Shown here piece by piece: positions 47,371 through 59,809 of a stretch of 64,000 nucleotides of DNA (position 1 is the stretch's first letter; each line of letters opens with the position of its first letter). The position numbers were made by a program, and so were the translations under genes. The DNA comes from Protea cynaroides (taxonomy: Eukaryota > Streptophyta > Magnoliopsida > Proteales > Proteaceae). The notes under the pieces were generated by a model that was not told the origin of the DNA, did no database searches, and saw only the letters and a list, made by a program, of their open reading frames with translations. The stretch covers positions 20,817,923-20,881,922 of the forward strand of contig CM053268.1 in NCBI GenBank assembly GCA_028583415.1, given 5' to 3'.

Positions 47371-50300
47371 TGTTATGCTGCTGGTCTCAAGCCCGGATAA
47401 AGGAGGAGGGTTGGTACGTCAGGTTGGCAGCCGGTACCACCAAAAACACAGCCAAACCCTTATCATAGATTCACAAACAAAAGATAATCAGCGTAATGCT
47501 AGGGCGTTCTCTGTAAACGACGCGTTACACCTAGTCCATGGTGTAGCGAAAAATGGGCAAGGGCCGCCGCATTGCCTGAATGTGGTGAAAAGTTTGTTAG
47601 GGCCGCCGCATCGGCGCCCGGGTTCCGTAATAAATTGGTAAGGGTTCTCGCATCGTGGACGAGTGTGGGCAAAGAAGCTAGTCCACAAATGTAGGATTAG
47701 AATTACATCTTGGAACATAGGATCTTTAACGGGTAAGAGTCTAGAATTGATAGATGTTATGAGGAGAAGAAGGATTAACATAGCTTGCATACAAGAGACT
47801 AGATGGAAGGGTAAAAAAGCTAAGGAGTTGGATGGCTTTAAACTTTGGTATACGAGGGATAAAAATAATAGCAACGGAGTGCGTATAGTAGTACATAAAG
47901 ATTTAAAGAATGATGTGGTGGATGTGAAAAGATTTGGTGATAGGATTATAGCCATCAAGCTAGTGATGGGGAAAGAGATAGTCAATATAATTAGTGCTTA
48001 CGCACCCCAAGTAGGATTGGATGCGAATAGTAAGCTATAATTTTGGGAACATATGGATGGATTAGTACAAGGTTTATGATAAGGTAAAAAGATTATAATA
48101 GGGGGTGATTTGAATGGACATGTACGGGGAGATCATAGAGGTTATGAAGATGTGCATCGGGGATATGGTTTTGGAGTAAGGAATGAGGAGGGGACCTCAA
48201 TTCTAGATTTTGCTACAGCTTATGATTTATCCATTGTAAACACATACTTTGAAAAGAGAGAGGAGCATCTAGTCACCTTCAAAAGTGGGCACCATAAAAG
48301 CCAAATAGATTTCTTTCTAACTCGAAGGTCTGATAGATTGTTATGTAAGGATTGTAAAGTTATACCTGGGGAGAGTCTAACCACTCAGCATAGATTATTG
48401 ATCTTGGATATATGTCTCACTACGCCGAGTAGTAGGAAAGGTCAAGTTTTGTGCCCTAGGATAAGGTGATGGTGTTTAAACGAAAATACCTTGAAAACTT
48501 TTACTAATAATGTGATTAAACAAGGAATGTGGAACTTTAAAGGAGACACTGATACAATGTAGAACGAGATGACTGCTTGTATTAAAAAAGTTGCTAAAGA
48601 GGTTCAAGGTGTATCAAAAGAAAAATGTCATTCTCTTAGAGAGTCTTGGTGGTAGAATGATGAGGTTCAAGCAGTCATTAAAGCTAAGAAAGATAGTTTT
48701 AAAGCATGTCAAAAGACTAAAGATATAAATGATTTAAAAATATATAGATTTGCTAGAAATGAAGCCAAGAAGATTGTGGGACAAATAAGGGCGAAGAAAT
48801 ATGAAGATCTTTATATCAATCTGAGCACTAAGGAAGGAGAAAAAATTATCTGTAAAATAGCTAAGATGAGGGAAAGGCAGAGTAGAGATTTAGACCATGT
48901 TAGATGTATTAAAAGTACAGATGGTAGAGTTCTAGTAAGGGATGAGGACATTAAAGAGAGATGAAACGATTATTTTTACAGCCTACTAAATGAAGACGTC
49001 TCAGGAAATAATGCTCTAGATTGCTCCATTACTCATCATGACACCACAGGTCATAGGTATATACATAAAATTAAGGTGACAGAAGTGAAAGAGGCTTTAA
49101 GGAGGATGAATGTAGGCAAAGCACCTGGCCCAGATAAGGTCCCAATAGAAGTTTGTAAGAGCCAAGGAATGTATGGAGTATCTTGGCTAACTATGTTGTT
49201 TAATAAAATTATGAGCTCAGGAAAAATGCCAAATGAATGGAGAAGTAGTATTGTGGTTCCGATCTACAAAAACAAAGGCGATATTCAGAGTTGCAATAAT
49301 TACAAAGGTATAAAACTAATGAGTCATACTATGAAACTGTAGGAGAGAGTTATTGAAACCCACTTGAGAAAAGAATCTACCATTACGGAGAACCAATTTG
49401 GTTTTATGCCAGGTAGATCCATAACAGAGGCTATTTACTTGCTTAAAAGACTCATGGAAAGATGTAGAGAAGGCAAGAAAGACCTCCATGTGGTTTTCAT
49501 TGATCTAGAAAAGGCTTATGATAGAGTCCCTGGGGAGTTAATTTGGCAAGTATTAGAGAAGAGATGCGGTTCAAGCGAATATGTGGACACAGTTAAGGAT
49601 ATGTATTATAATGTGGTGACTAGTGTGAAAACCGTGGGGGGTCAATGTCATAAATTTTCAATTACAATTGGGTTACATCAAGGATCAGCTTTAAACCCTT
49701 ATTTATTTGCCCTCATCATGGATGATCTTACCAGAGACATTCAAGATGAAGTTCCTTGGTGTATGCTTTTCGCTGATGATATTATTTAGGTGGATGCGAC
49801 AAAAGCAGGGATTAATGCAAAGTTGGAGCTATGGAGATCATCTTTGGAATCAAAATATCTTAAGATAAGTAGAACGAAGACAGAGTATATGGTGTGCAAC
49901 TTTAGTTACATAAGGACGGATAATGAGGTGGTGAACATTCTTGAGAGAAAATACAGCAAAGTGATCATTTTAGGTATTTTGGTTCAATCATAAACAAAGA
50001 AGGTGATATAGACGATGATGTTTCACAGAGGATTAAAATAGGATGGATGAAGTGGAGAAGTGCGTCTGGAGTGTTGTGTGATCGGCGTATTCCTTTAAAA
50101 CTTAAAGGAAAATTATATAGGACAGTTATTCGACCGGCTATGATGTATGGTGCTAAATGTTGGGCAGTCAATACGCATCATATTGATAAACTTAGTGTAG
50201 CTGAGATGAGGATGTTAAGATGGATGTGTGGTAAAACAGGAAGAATAAGGTAAGGAATGACCGTATTAAAACTGATTTGGGAGTAGCACCAATACATGAT

Positions 50301-50566
50301 AAGTTACGAAAAAGTCGTTTGAGATGGTATGACCATGTTCAACGGAGGCCGTTAGATGCTCCCGTTCGAAGGAGTGATTTGATTCAGATTGACGGGATTA
50401 AGAGAGCTAGGGGTAGACCTAAGATGACTCTAGGGGAGGTGATGAAGAAAGACATGTATAGCTTAGGCCTTGCTTCAAGTTTAACATCGAACAGAGCTGA
50501 TTAGCGGACAAGAATCCATGTAGCCGACCCAATTTAATTGGGATATGGCTTTGTTATTGTTGTTGG
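47371..50566 (+). mobile_element. Full-length RTE-type LINE inserted in viral sequence
   Basis: The target duplication attctac(c/t)gccaag is at 47357-47370 and 50567-50580 (14 bp, one difference). Length 3196 bp, single ORF, and a 3' end of short ttg repeats (tttgttattgttgttg) instead of poly-A are all characteristic of the RTE clade. Confidence 0.92.
47663..50504 (+). pseudogene. RTE LINE endonuclease-reverse transcriptase, degraded
   Basis: An APE-type endonuclease (ACIQETRWKG, then GGDLNGHV and SQIDFFL) covers about 47690-48430. RT covers about 49076-49789 (GKAPGPDKVPIEV; VFIDLEKAYDRVP; LHQGSALNPYLFAL; FADDII). The C-terminal region 50047-50504 has RLRWYDHVQRRP-type sequence. One frame is shared by the pieces 47663-49993, interrupted by stops at 48038-48040, near 48077, at 48467-48469, and near 48558, 48653, 48961, 49340 and 49787. 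After 49993 there are frameshifts. Several stops are TGG to TAG or TGA changes. Confidence 0.9.
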
Positions 50567-51702
50567 ATTCTACTGCCAAGACAATTGGTTATCAACCCTT
50601 TTTTCAGATCTTTTTTGTAATGTTTTTCAATAATTTTCCCCAAAATGATGGTAATTTTTTTTAAAATGCTTCATTCCAAAATTGTTGTTTTGAAAGGGAT
50701 AACTGATAATAATAATCTCTATATTCACAGCTAAAATTGTCAAAGCTGCAAATATCACAAATTTGTAAATTTAACAGATTACTCTGGTCGTTTCTATGTT
50801 TGTCATAATACTTATCTGACGAAAATCATAAAAATTCTCTTTTAATCAGATCCGCAAAGAGATCTGGGATTTTGAATTTTGTCACTAGGTCGCCTTCTTT
50901 TCCAGAAAATAATTTCTTTATTTCTATTTGAAAATCTGGTTGGACTTGGATATTCATCCAGAAGGCTTGCGTCTGTCCTAGTAGCATAACCATAACATAG
51001 TCATAGGTACCACTCAAGGATATTGTTGAGTACATTGTTATGACTAACCTCATAGATTGATTCCATTTGTCAATGATCTTTTCTGAATCTTTGACACAAT
51101 CTATGTTCAAGTAGTGACCTTTTTCTCAAATTGGGTCTAAGTTTAGTATGACTATCGGTCTATACTTGTTGGAACTACCTAGTGAAACTGGACTCAGGTT
51201 TCCTAGGTTAACGCTGACGTTATTTACGTCGATCATAGCTTCACTCCCTTCTACCGTGTTCTACACAGTGTCGAAGACACTTTGTTTAGGTGGAAGGCTT
51301 GGTTCGAAGGTGTGGCTGGTTGTTGCCATGGATGAAGTCATGCTACAATCAACTTGGGTTTCTTTCCCTTTATCTAATGAACATACCCAAGTGAATTTTA
51401 GAGAGGTTTTCTCTTCTTTTTATATTTAACTGTTCTATCAGTTCTACAGCAGAAAGTAGCCGTGCGGATTTTTCTCTAACCCCAATTTTTGGTTCCATAT
51501 TTCTTTTAATGAATCTTACCTCGTTGTTGAGTAGATCAATTTTACCATGTAGATTTTGTAAAAGATCGACGGTATAATTTAATAAAGACATTGTTTGTGC
51601 TTTATTTTAACCCTGCGTGAGATGGAGAAAGTTTTCTCCATTTTCCCCTTTATGGTGGCATAAAGAAAAGTCTTTTTTCTTTAATGTCTCTGAAAAGGAC
51701 AT
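50567..51702 (-). pseudogene. Pararetrovirus block B: coat-protein N-terminal and central part, minus copy
   Basis: Open pieces are 50826-51110 and 51370-51591, homologous to the plus copies. Here the N-terminal and central parts are contiguous through ccatggatgaagtcatgcta (about 51328-51347), unlike block A, where an inversion breakpoint separates them at 6181. Stops and frameshifts break the gene. Confidence 0.8.
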
Positions 51703-51850
51703 ATTAAAGTTTTCTTTAATTGCAATAAAGTTTTTCTTTATTCACAAAGAAGTTTTTCTTTATTCACAAAGAAGTCAGAGACATAAAGAGTCTCGAGTGG
51801 CTTCTTTGTGAATAAAGAAAAACTTTATTGCAATTAAAGAAGACTTTAAT
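51703..51850. repeat. Palindromic spacer between head-to-head viral copies, block B
   Basis: It has the same architecture as 6566-6722: outer arms of about 50 bp are reverse complements, and the asymmetric core is agacataaagagtctcgagtg. Conservation in both blocks shows that the head-to-head joint preceded the block duplication. Confidence 0.85.
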
Positions 51851-53340
51851 ATGTCCTTTTCAGAGACATTAAAGAAAAAAAACTTTTCTTTATGCCAACA
51901 TAAAGGAGAAAATGGAGAAAACTTTCTCTATCTCACGTACGGTTCAGATAAAGCACAAATAGTGTCTTTATTAACTTAAACCATCGATCTCTTACAAGAT
52001 CTACATGATAAAATTGATCTACTCAGCAATGAGGTAAGATATATTAAAAGAAATAAGGAACCAAAAATTGGGGTTAGAGAAAAACCAGCATGGCTACTTT
52101 CTGCTGTAGAATTGATAGAGCAATTAAATATAAAAAGAAGAGAAAACCTCTCTAATATTCACTTGGGTATGTTAAAAATGACCAGTTCATTAAATAAAGG
52201 AAAAGAAACGCAAGCTGAGAGTAGCATGACTTCACCCATGGCAACAACCAGTCACACCTTCGACCCAAGCCTTCTACCTGAACAAAGTATCTTCGACACT
52301 GTGTAGAATACGGTAGAAGGGAGTGAAGCTATGATTGACGTAAATAACGTCAGGGCTAACCCAGGGAACCCGAGTCCAGTTCCACTAGGTAGTTCCAACA
52401 AGTACAGACCGATAGTCATACGAAACTTAAACCCAGTTTCAGAAAAAGGTCATTACTTGAACAAATATTGTGTCAATGATTCAGAAAAGATCATTGACAA
52501 ATGGAATCAATCTATGAGGTTAGTCATAACAACGCACTCAACAATATCCTTGAGTGATACCTATGACTATGTTATGGCTACGCTGCAAGGACAGGCGCAA
52601 GCCTTCAGGATGAATATCCAAGTCCAACCAGATTTTCAAACAGAAGTAAAGAAATTATTTTCTGGAAAAGAAGGCGACGTAGCAACAAAATTCAAAATCC
52701 TAGATCTCTTTGCGGATCTGATTAAAAGAGAATTTTTAGGATTTTCGTTAGATAAATATTCTGACAAACATAGTAACGCCCAGAGTAATCTGTTAAATTT
52801 ATAGATTTGTGATATTTGCAGCTTTGACAATTTTAGCTGTGAATATAGAGATTATTATTATCAGTTATCCCTTTCAGAATAACAATTTTGGAATGAAGCA
52901 TTTTTCAGAAAATTACCATCATTTTGGGGAAAATTATCTGAAGAACGTTTCAAAAAAAATCTGAAAAAAGGGCTGATAACCAATAGTCTTAACGGTAGAA
53001 TCCAAACAGTAAAAAATTATCTAAAAGATTACTGCACCAAACAGATTGCTTTAGACAAAGCAAGATCTTTCACACAACGATTGTCATGTTGTGGTGAAAT
53101 TGTAGACATTCCAGAAAATTACGGATGTTATCCGGAAAGGTCAAAACCGAAAAATAAATTTTACCGAAAGAAAAAACCATCTTCCAAAAAGAAAAAATGG
53201 ATTAAAAGGAAATTTAATCCAAAAAGACCTTTCAAGCCTAATAGGAGATATGTGGTCAAAAAACCACCATGTCCAAGTGGAAAACCCAAAAAAGATTGTA
53301 AGTGTTGGATTTACTAGAAGCCTGGCCATCTAACTTACAA
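51851..53340 (+). pseudogene. Pararetrovirus block B: coat-protein region, plus copy
   Basis: Open pieces are 52112-52306, 52331-52804 and 53081-53317. Stops occur at about 51976, 52304 and 52802, and near 52878. The Lys/Arg-rich tail (YRKKKPSSKKKKWIKRKF) and knuckle-like CKCWIY are present. It is followed in the same direction by the acidic and movement-protein region. Confidence 0.8.
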
Positions 53341-54551
53341 TCCCTGAAAGAAAAGGGTCTAAGGCCAAAGCTCTATTTAAGAGTTTGCAAATTGAAGATG
53401 AATATGAAATCTATTTTGCAATTGATTTAGAAGGAATAGATTTGAATGATATCCTGCATGAGGTTGACTATGAGGAATATTCGGAAGATGATCAAGAATC
53501 TAAAATTTTAATTGACTCAGCAATAGAAGATATGATAGCTGATGTTTATTTTGATCAACATCGAATTAATATGATCAGGATGAAATCTGAGGATAAAGAA
53601 TCCATCAGAATAGGCGATATTCAAGGAGAAACCCTTGAAATCGATGAAGAAGAATTAGAAGAAATCCTTTAAAAGAAATTACCTAGGTTAGAGTTAGGAC
53701 AAGAATACGCAATAGACTGGAAGGTGAAGTTAAAATCTACCTGACATAGTCAAAATCCTTATCTTGACAAAAACAAAAATTGACAAGATAAGAAAAAAAA
53801 TATCCTGATAAACATTACATACATTTGGGAACCACCCAAATATCATTAATCAGATTATTTCGAATAGGGATTGATACACCAATACTATGTGTCTGTATGG
53901 ATGTTAGAATAGTAGAAAAATCTAAAGCTGATGCTATCATCGGAGGAAGACAGTCTAATCAAGCTAATCAATTTATAAGTTTTAGGAATAGACCAGATTT
54001 TTGGATTTCTTTGAATGACAAAAATATAGAAAAAGCTTTCCAATTGAGAATACAATTAGAAAGAATTTCTATGAAAGCAGGTAGCAAACCTTTAGCAGTA
54101 CAATGGGAAGCCATACAAACAATCTGCGACGTCACAAAACTCGAACATTGTCTTGTTAGCAGAGATGTAACCGAACTATTAGAATCCAATCCTACGGGAA
54201 GAGAAATAGTTCCAAAGTTAGTCTCATGGAAAGACCTGAAAATACCAAAGAAATGGGTATTAAAATATTTGGGTGAACCATCAAATGATAGATTACGAAA
54301 GTCAACAATCATAGCGTCTGGTGGTAAATTCTATATCGATAATGAAGGTCTAGTACAAAATAATATAGAAAGGAAAGATGATCAGGAATATCCATTTATC
54401 CAAGATCGAGAAAGTGATATAACATCAACATCTCGGAAGATCATTGGATATAAGGATATTAGATTACCAATCTTTGAGGAAGAAGTGCCAGAAAAATCAA
54501 GTGTAGCAATGATAAATTATAAAAGGTCAAATGATTTGGCTTTTGAGAAAT
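53341..54551 (+). pseudogene. Pararetrovirus block B: acidic domain and movement-protein region, plus copy
   Basis: The acidic frame is 53385-53672. The movement-protein-like frame 53825-54613 is 262 codons and uninterrupted, the longest viral frame in the window. Its last roughly 20 codons come from the adjoining LTR sequence, because viral identity ends at 54551. The 30K-type pattern is the same as at 4180-5000. The N-terminus is cut by a stop or frameshift before 53825, and the protease, RT and RNase H are absent, so it cannot act as a complete viral gene set. Confidence 0.7.
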
Positions 54552-56745
54552 TTCCATCGTTATTGGCTCGAGTGAACCAACCATATGAAGGAACCACAAG
54601 GCTAGGTAAGTAAAACAATGCAAAATCAATCAGTTTTAGTTGTGTGGGCGACTAGACAAATTGATAGTAAGACTAGTTAGATTTTAATTAATTGGTTGCA
54701 TATTTTAATTTGTGTGGTCGATGGATTTTACGACTATACAAACCCAGATCTGACTCCGTGATTTGAAAATTTTTCAAAATTAAGAGGATCTCTTTCCTAG
54801 TTGAGAGAGGAATCTATATGGAGGTTTTTTCTCTATATAGAAGACATTCCTTAGCCTCTCTCACTCTTTTGGGATCAATTCTAAACCCTAAATCTAAGAG
54901 AGAATAAGGAGGAAAAGGAAAAGGAGACTTAGAGAAAAAGATTTGCAAAACTGATTAGTTCCTCTACAGCAAGGAAACCTAAGGTAAGGGACTGACCTCT
55001 GTAGATGATAGGAATAGTGGGATTAGACTCACCATCACCATATTGGTAAGTGGAACCCAAACTTGGGGCTCAGATCATAGAATCTCCCAACTATATCAAA
55101 GAAAATCACATAAATAGATTAGGGATTCTTGCAAATTGAAATAGAAAAGGCATGAAGGCCATAGAAGGACTCTAGGAGGTGTTCCGATGATGCACCAAGG
55201 GTTAGACTGAGAAGAACCGAAGAACACAACCAGTAAGTTATGTAGTCACATCATTGGTTGACTATGTATGCGAACAGTGAGTTGACCCAAGCTCTCAGGA
55301 AGTTACCCATGGTTGTATGGAGGCATCTGTGGTCGCATGATGCATGACCACACGGTCGACCACACAATGTATGATCGACATATACCTGCAACCATTGAAT
55401 CGACCATTTAGTTGCAGAAAGCCTATTTTGAGGCCAAGATAGATTTTAGACTATTGTAACCTAATACCATCGAACCCTAATCTAAATTCATCAATTGTCT
55501 AGGTTGTCAACTAATACAAGTTAATTTTCAAAGCTTGAAAGAGGTTGATACTACAATACAAATGTGTGAAAACAAGACCTAAACTAACTGGATAATAACA
55601 AGTCATTCTTTTTTTTATTTTTCCAATGCTATGATTGATGTCATGCATGTATGATTGTAATATGCATCTCACATGTTATCCAATATTATTACTATTTCTG
55701 TTCATACATATTTATTTTATTGTTCTACTCTATTGTTGATAATGATAGGAATAGGCAAGTGTTTGTGAGTGTGGTTGGTGTGCTGTGTGGGGAGGAGTGT
55801 GTGATCCCTAAACCATGCATCACATTGACATCGTTGTATCGCTGTTACATTAGCGAAACTAGTAAGTCGTAGGGCATCATGGGGGTGTTCGCGGACTGTG
55901 TGGTCTTTGACTCTGCCAAGGAACCCTAACTCTATTTCTATGGACGTATTGAGAAATGCTAGGATAAGGCCTTGGATACATGTAGATGACATCTAGGATT
56001 GGTTAGTTACGAGCCCAGTTTACAAGTCCTCACCAGTAAGGGTATACGTACTGGTATGGGTAGGGCATCAGGGGAAGTATTGACAGTGTGTGATCTGGAT
56101 ACTTTAGCTCTATCTCTATTCTATGGTGGGTGCATGTGGGACAGCAATGGTGTTTGATCCATTAGTAGGATTCATACATTCGTGTAAAGAGGTACGGTGG
56201 CCGTCAATCCTTTCTATAGTACAGTTGCAAACTTAAACCAGACCAAAAATATCAATTGAATGCATGCATATGTTTACACATTGTTTCGTTTACTCACTGA
56301 CCTATGTTGTGTACTCACCCCTCGATGTCAAATATTTTAGTTGATGATGTAGGTCTTACAGTAGAAGACTATATGGAGGCGCCATCATATGGATAGGTGG
56401 CGACGATGGATACACTGGTTGTGGAAGATGAGAATGACTATTCATGCGAGTGTTTTTAATGTCTTTATTCTTAGTTATTTTCTGTTTGGGAGTTATGAGA
56501 ACTTGTAATAGATTATCTAGTATGTTTTGAGTTTGTTTGGAGATAATTGGATTATTTACTTATTTATCATGTTAGACACTCAGTTTAGTATTTATAAAGA
56601 CTTTCGTTATTTATTTTAATATCTCTGATTATGTTGTGGTATGTATTTGTTTGGCTTATTGGCACAGTCTTTATAAGATCCGGGCTTAAACCGTTGGTCC
56701 TTATGACGGTTCATTACACTTCTGATTCATCCAGAATTGGGGTAT
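54552..56745 (+). mobile_element. Ty3/gypsy-type LTR fragment, right of block B
   Basis: This is a near-copy of 9425-11650, joined to the viral region at the identical position. The last bases read ccagaattggggtataata, a mutated form of the LTR end at 43704. No internal coding region follows. Confidence 0.6.
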
Positions 56746-56864
56746 AATATCTCATTTCTGTTAGACAAAAACCTAACGTTCCAATTCCTCTCATCTCTCC
56801 CTTTTTATTCTCTCACTGTTGTTTCAGAAACCTTTTGCAAAAAAAAGTCATACCGCGAATAAAC
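56746..56864. other. Duplicated host segment with empty site
   Basis: This matches 14026-14110 and the bases left of 11665. It holds the uninterrupted counterpart (aaaaacctaacgttcc) of the solo-LTR site in block A. It ends in taaac (56860-56864), a target duplication. Confidence 0.7.
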
Positions 56865-58904
56865 TGTTGGCCTTCGTATTGTAATTGTTGGAAAATTGGG
56901 CTAATTGGGCCAAGTTTGATGAGAAAGAGTGTCTGCGGACCCTACAGGCGATATGGCAGTGAAACAGGCGATGTGGCTTTGTTACAGGTGATGTGAAGCA
57001 TGAAAAATGGAGGGAGTCTATAGAGAGAGAAAGAAGAGAGAGAAGCCTGTAGAGAGAGAAAGATGAGAGAGAAATGTGGGTGGGACCCACTGTACCTAGG
57101 TGGCATGCCACCATGGCAGCCAGCATGGCCGAGGCCGCGGCACCACAGTGGCTGCCCCATATGGCCAGCCAGACCCACATGGCCAGCCGGCTACATGGCC
57201 TGCAACAAGGCAGCCCAGCACTAAGCCATGCACCACCCACCGCCGCAAGCCCCAAGCCCCCTGCCGCATACCCCTAGCCACTCCTCAGCATGCATTTCAC
57301 CTATTTGACAAAAATCCTAGAGAGAGAAACCTTATGTCGGATGGGGTGCTTAGAGAGAAGCACCATTCGGCCAAAAAACACTTCTACAGGGTTTTTGGAA
57401 TGAAAAATGGTTACAGACGCCATTTTATATGTTCTCAGGGTATTTTAGGAAGAAAAATATGAAAAAGATGCGAGATCGACCGCCCAAATGAAGCCACGCA
57501 TGTCAGATTCAAAATGGACGGCTCTAGAAGTTTCGGGCTATCGTGTGGCGCAGACGGTGCGCCTAGATTCTCCCGCACATGATGTTATTGGTCAAAAGCA
57601 GGATAACAGATTGCACCGCGTCACATGCAATCAGTGCAATGATTCGGTGTAGCGAACGTACTGAGAGGCACCGTAGTTGATTCAGATCCTGCGCTCCATA
57701 TTGAGTCTGATTGCGCCTGACGCGGATTATTCAGATCCAAGGGATCAGGTTCAATCCCGCCTTTTTGAAGTCAATCTGAAGGACGCCGCTGAAGATGCTT
57801 CGATCGACCAATGCGATCTCGAAAGCGCATCGGCGGCGCGACTACGGTGCGGCGCGGGTGCGTGTTTATATAAGGAAAGATTCTCTTTCCTTATCTGTGA
57901 TTCGTCGAACTTCAAATTGCCATATCTTCTTCATCCGAGCTCCAAATCGGACCGTTCAAATTGCAGCTTCCATATTTTTGGATGCTCTACCTATTGGGTG
58001 CCGTTGGGAGTGGTGAAAGGGCTGAAAAATATTGAAAAGTTTGTTTTGAAGCTACAGAGAGTGATTTTGCCAGTCTGAGTGTCCAGTGAGATGATTTATC
58101 ACCATCTACCCCTTCTCTGTGCATCAATGGATTGCTGAATCCCTGAGAGAGGTTGGTAGGCTGTTTATTGATCATTCATGATGATTATGGAGGAGATGGG
58201 AAGCCTATGATCAAGACGAGCTCTATGGTTCAAGCTTTACTATCATTGAAGGCTGTTCAGAGTTTCTCAAAGCAGTGTGGAGCGACAAAAATTATTACTG
58301 GCAATTCAAGAATATTGGTTGTGAGATTTTCTCATTCCCTATCTCTTTAAATAATTTTTATGCACTGTATGCTAGTATAGGTGAAAGAAAAATAGTAGAA
58401 TACCTATCTAGCTTCTGGGTTTCATTGTAGGGCAATTCTTATAAGCCCCAAAATATTTTATTTGTGGTGTGTTCAGTGGGTGCTGGACACTGGTTTTATA
58501 CCTGAATTTTGGCGTTGTTACGCCCTCTCAGTTTTATGCTGAGAAAATCTAGGGTTAGTATCCTTGTCTGTAAGAGACTAAAAGTTGAGTATTGAGTAAG
58601 TATAGAGCCCGTGGGGCATTACTCTGTGGATTAGCCATCACATACTGTGGTGGTGAACCACGTAATATCTTTGTGTTCTGTGTGTTTGCTTTTTGGTATA
58701 TTTTGGAGTGTGTGGGATGGTTTGCAGGATGGGTGTACAAATCTGGTAGACCTGGCCACTGAGTGGTAGCGAGGTGGATTTGTATACGATTGTGTGTATT
58801 GACAAATCAAATATCCAACAGCTCTGGGCAGCATTGATTTTATCAAGAAAAAGTTTCAGACACTGATTCACCCCCCCCCTCTCAGTGTCATATCAAGTTC
58901 ATCA
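56865..58904 (+). mobile_element. Solo LTR, Sirevirus-like subfamily 2
   Basis: It begins TGTTGGCC and ends GTTCATCA, with a perfect target duplication TAAAC (56860-56864 and 58905-58909); block A lacks it at 14110. Length 2040 bp. It is close to the copia LTRs, including the TATA hairpin (57872-57892) and a run of 9 C (58871-58879). Confidence 0.9.
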
Positions 58905-58909
58905 TAAAC

Positions 58910-59111
58910 GAACCACCTCGGCCCGGCTAGGATTGTTCTATTACAATCGAATGCTTCAAAAGACAATCGAATGCTTTAAAAGATTGTTATGTGACATTCG
59001 AATGCTTCAGAAGGAATCAGTAGGTCCATTGTTGCACAAATCGGGCAAAGCAAAAGCATGCTCTAAGAGTAAACCATAGATTCAATCTTACCATTTCTAA
59101 AATCACGAGTA
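58910..59111. other. Duplicated non-coding host segment, block B
   Basis: This matches 14111-14309, with an extra local duplication of atcgaatgcttcaaaaga. No gene was recognised. Confidence 0.5.
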
Positions 59112-59431
59112 ACTAATGTGTCGTCATTGGGTTAGCAAGATACTGCAACTCCGAAGTATAAGAAGTCTCAGCACCTTTAAATCCATAGTCCAGACTCGGG
59201 TTGGGCCCACTACTCAGGTTCAATACCAACCCTCCATTGTAGTAATCATTGACGAGTTCTGAGAATTGTGTGAACATCAGTTTCCCAATTGCTACCATAG
59301 AAAGGCAGATGTTGTCCATGGAGACACCGACTGGAGTTCCTTGGAAGTTGTCTCCGTGTAGAGCCTTTTCGAGAGCGACGTTGATGACTGGGCTGTCGTT
59401 GATTGAGTTTATCTCGCGTTAGATCATCTAT
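59112..59431 (-). pseudogene. Phenylalanine ammonia-lyase (PAL) gene fragment, block B
   Basis: The minus-strand reading EINSINDSPVINVALEKALH is followed by GDNFQGTPVGVSMDN, IGKLMFTQFSELVNDYYNGG, NPSLDYGFKGAE and ELQYLANPMTTH, then a stop. This is about 110 contiguous residues of the conserved PAL core after the MIO active-site region (the ASG triad itself is not present). One small frameshift lies about 59310. It lacks both gene ends, so it is a pseudogene fragment. It is the uninterrupted counterpart of the block A fragment. Confidence 0.85.
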
Positions 59432-59488
59432 GTTGCCACTCTTATCACTTCTATCTGCAATCATAAATGGTGAGAAGCTTAGTTAAGA

Positions 59489-59749
59489 ATGTATCGCGTT
59501 GGATCATATGTCTGGGTTTTGGGACGTTATGACGAATGCTTATACCAGAAGCATTTAGGGATGAATTCCACAGTGGATGATATGAATTTGCTTCAACAGG
59601 CACAGAGGCATCACTTGGTGGTGAGGGAAATTGGGGAGGAGAATGAGTTTGGGTTCATCTCAGAAGTGATGAAGTCTGTTTTGAAGGTACTCTTTTATAT
59701 AGAGAAGTGTGATATTTTTGGTTGTTCAAGCCCAGCAGCAGTAGGATAA
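59489..59749 (+). other. Unrecognised open frame of 86 codons
   Basis: The frame reads MYRVGSYVWVLGRYDECLYQ and then MNLLQQAQRHHLVVREIGEE. It has no family match that I recognise and no duplicate in block A. It may be an exon fragment; I would not call it a gene. Confidence 0.25.
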
Positions 59750-59809
59750 TCTAGGTTATCCTTTGAGCGGCTCACAAAAATGGATGGATTCCTGTTGTGG
59801 GCTTTATAA

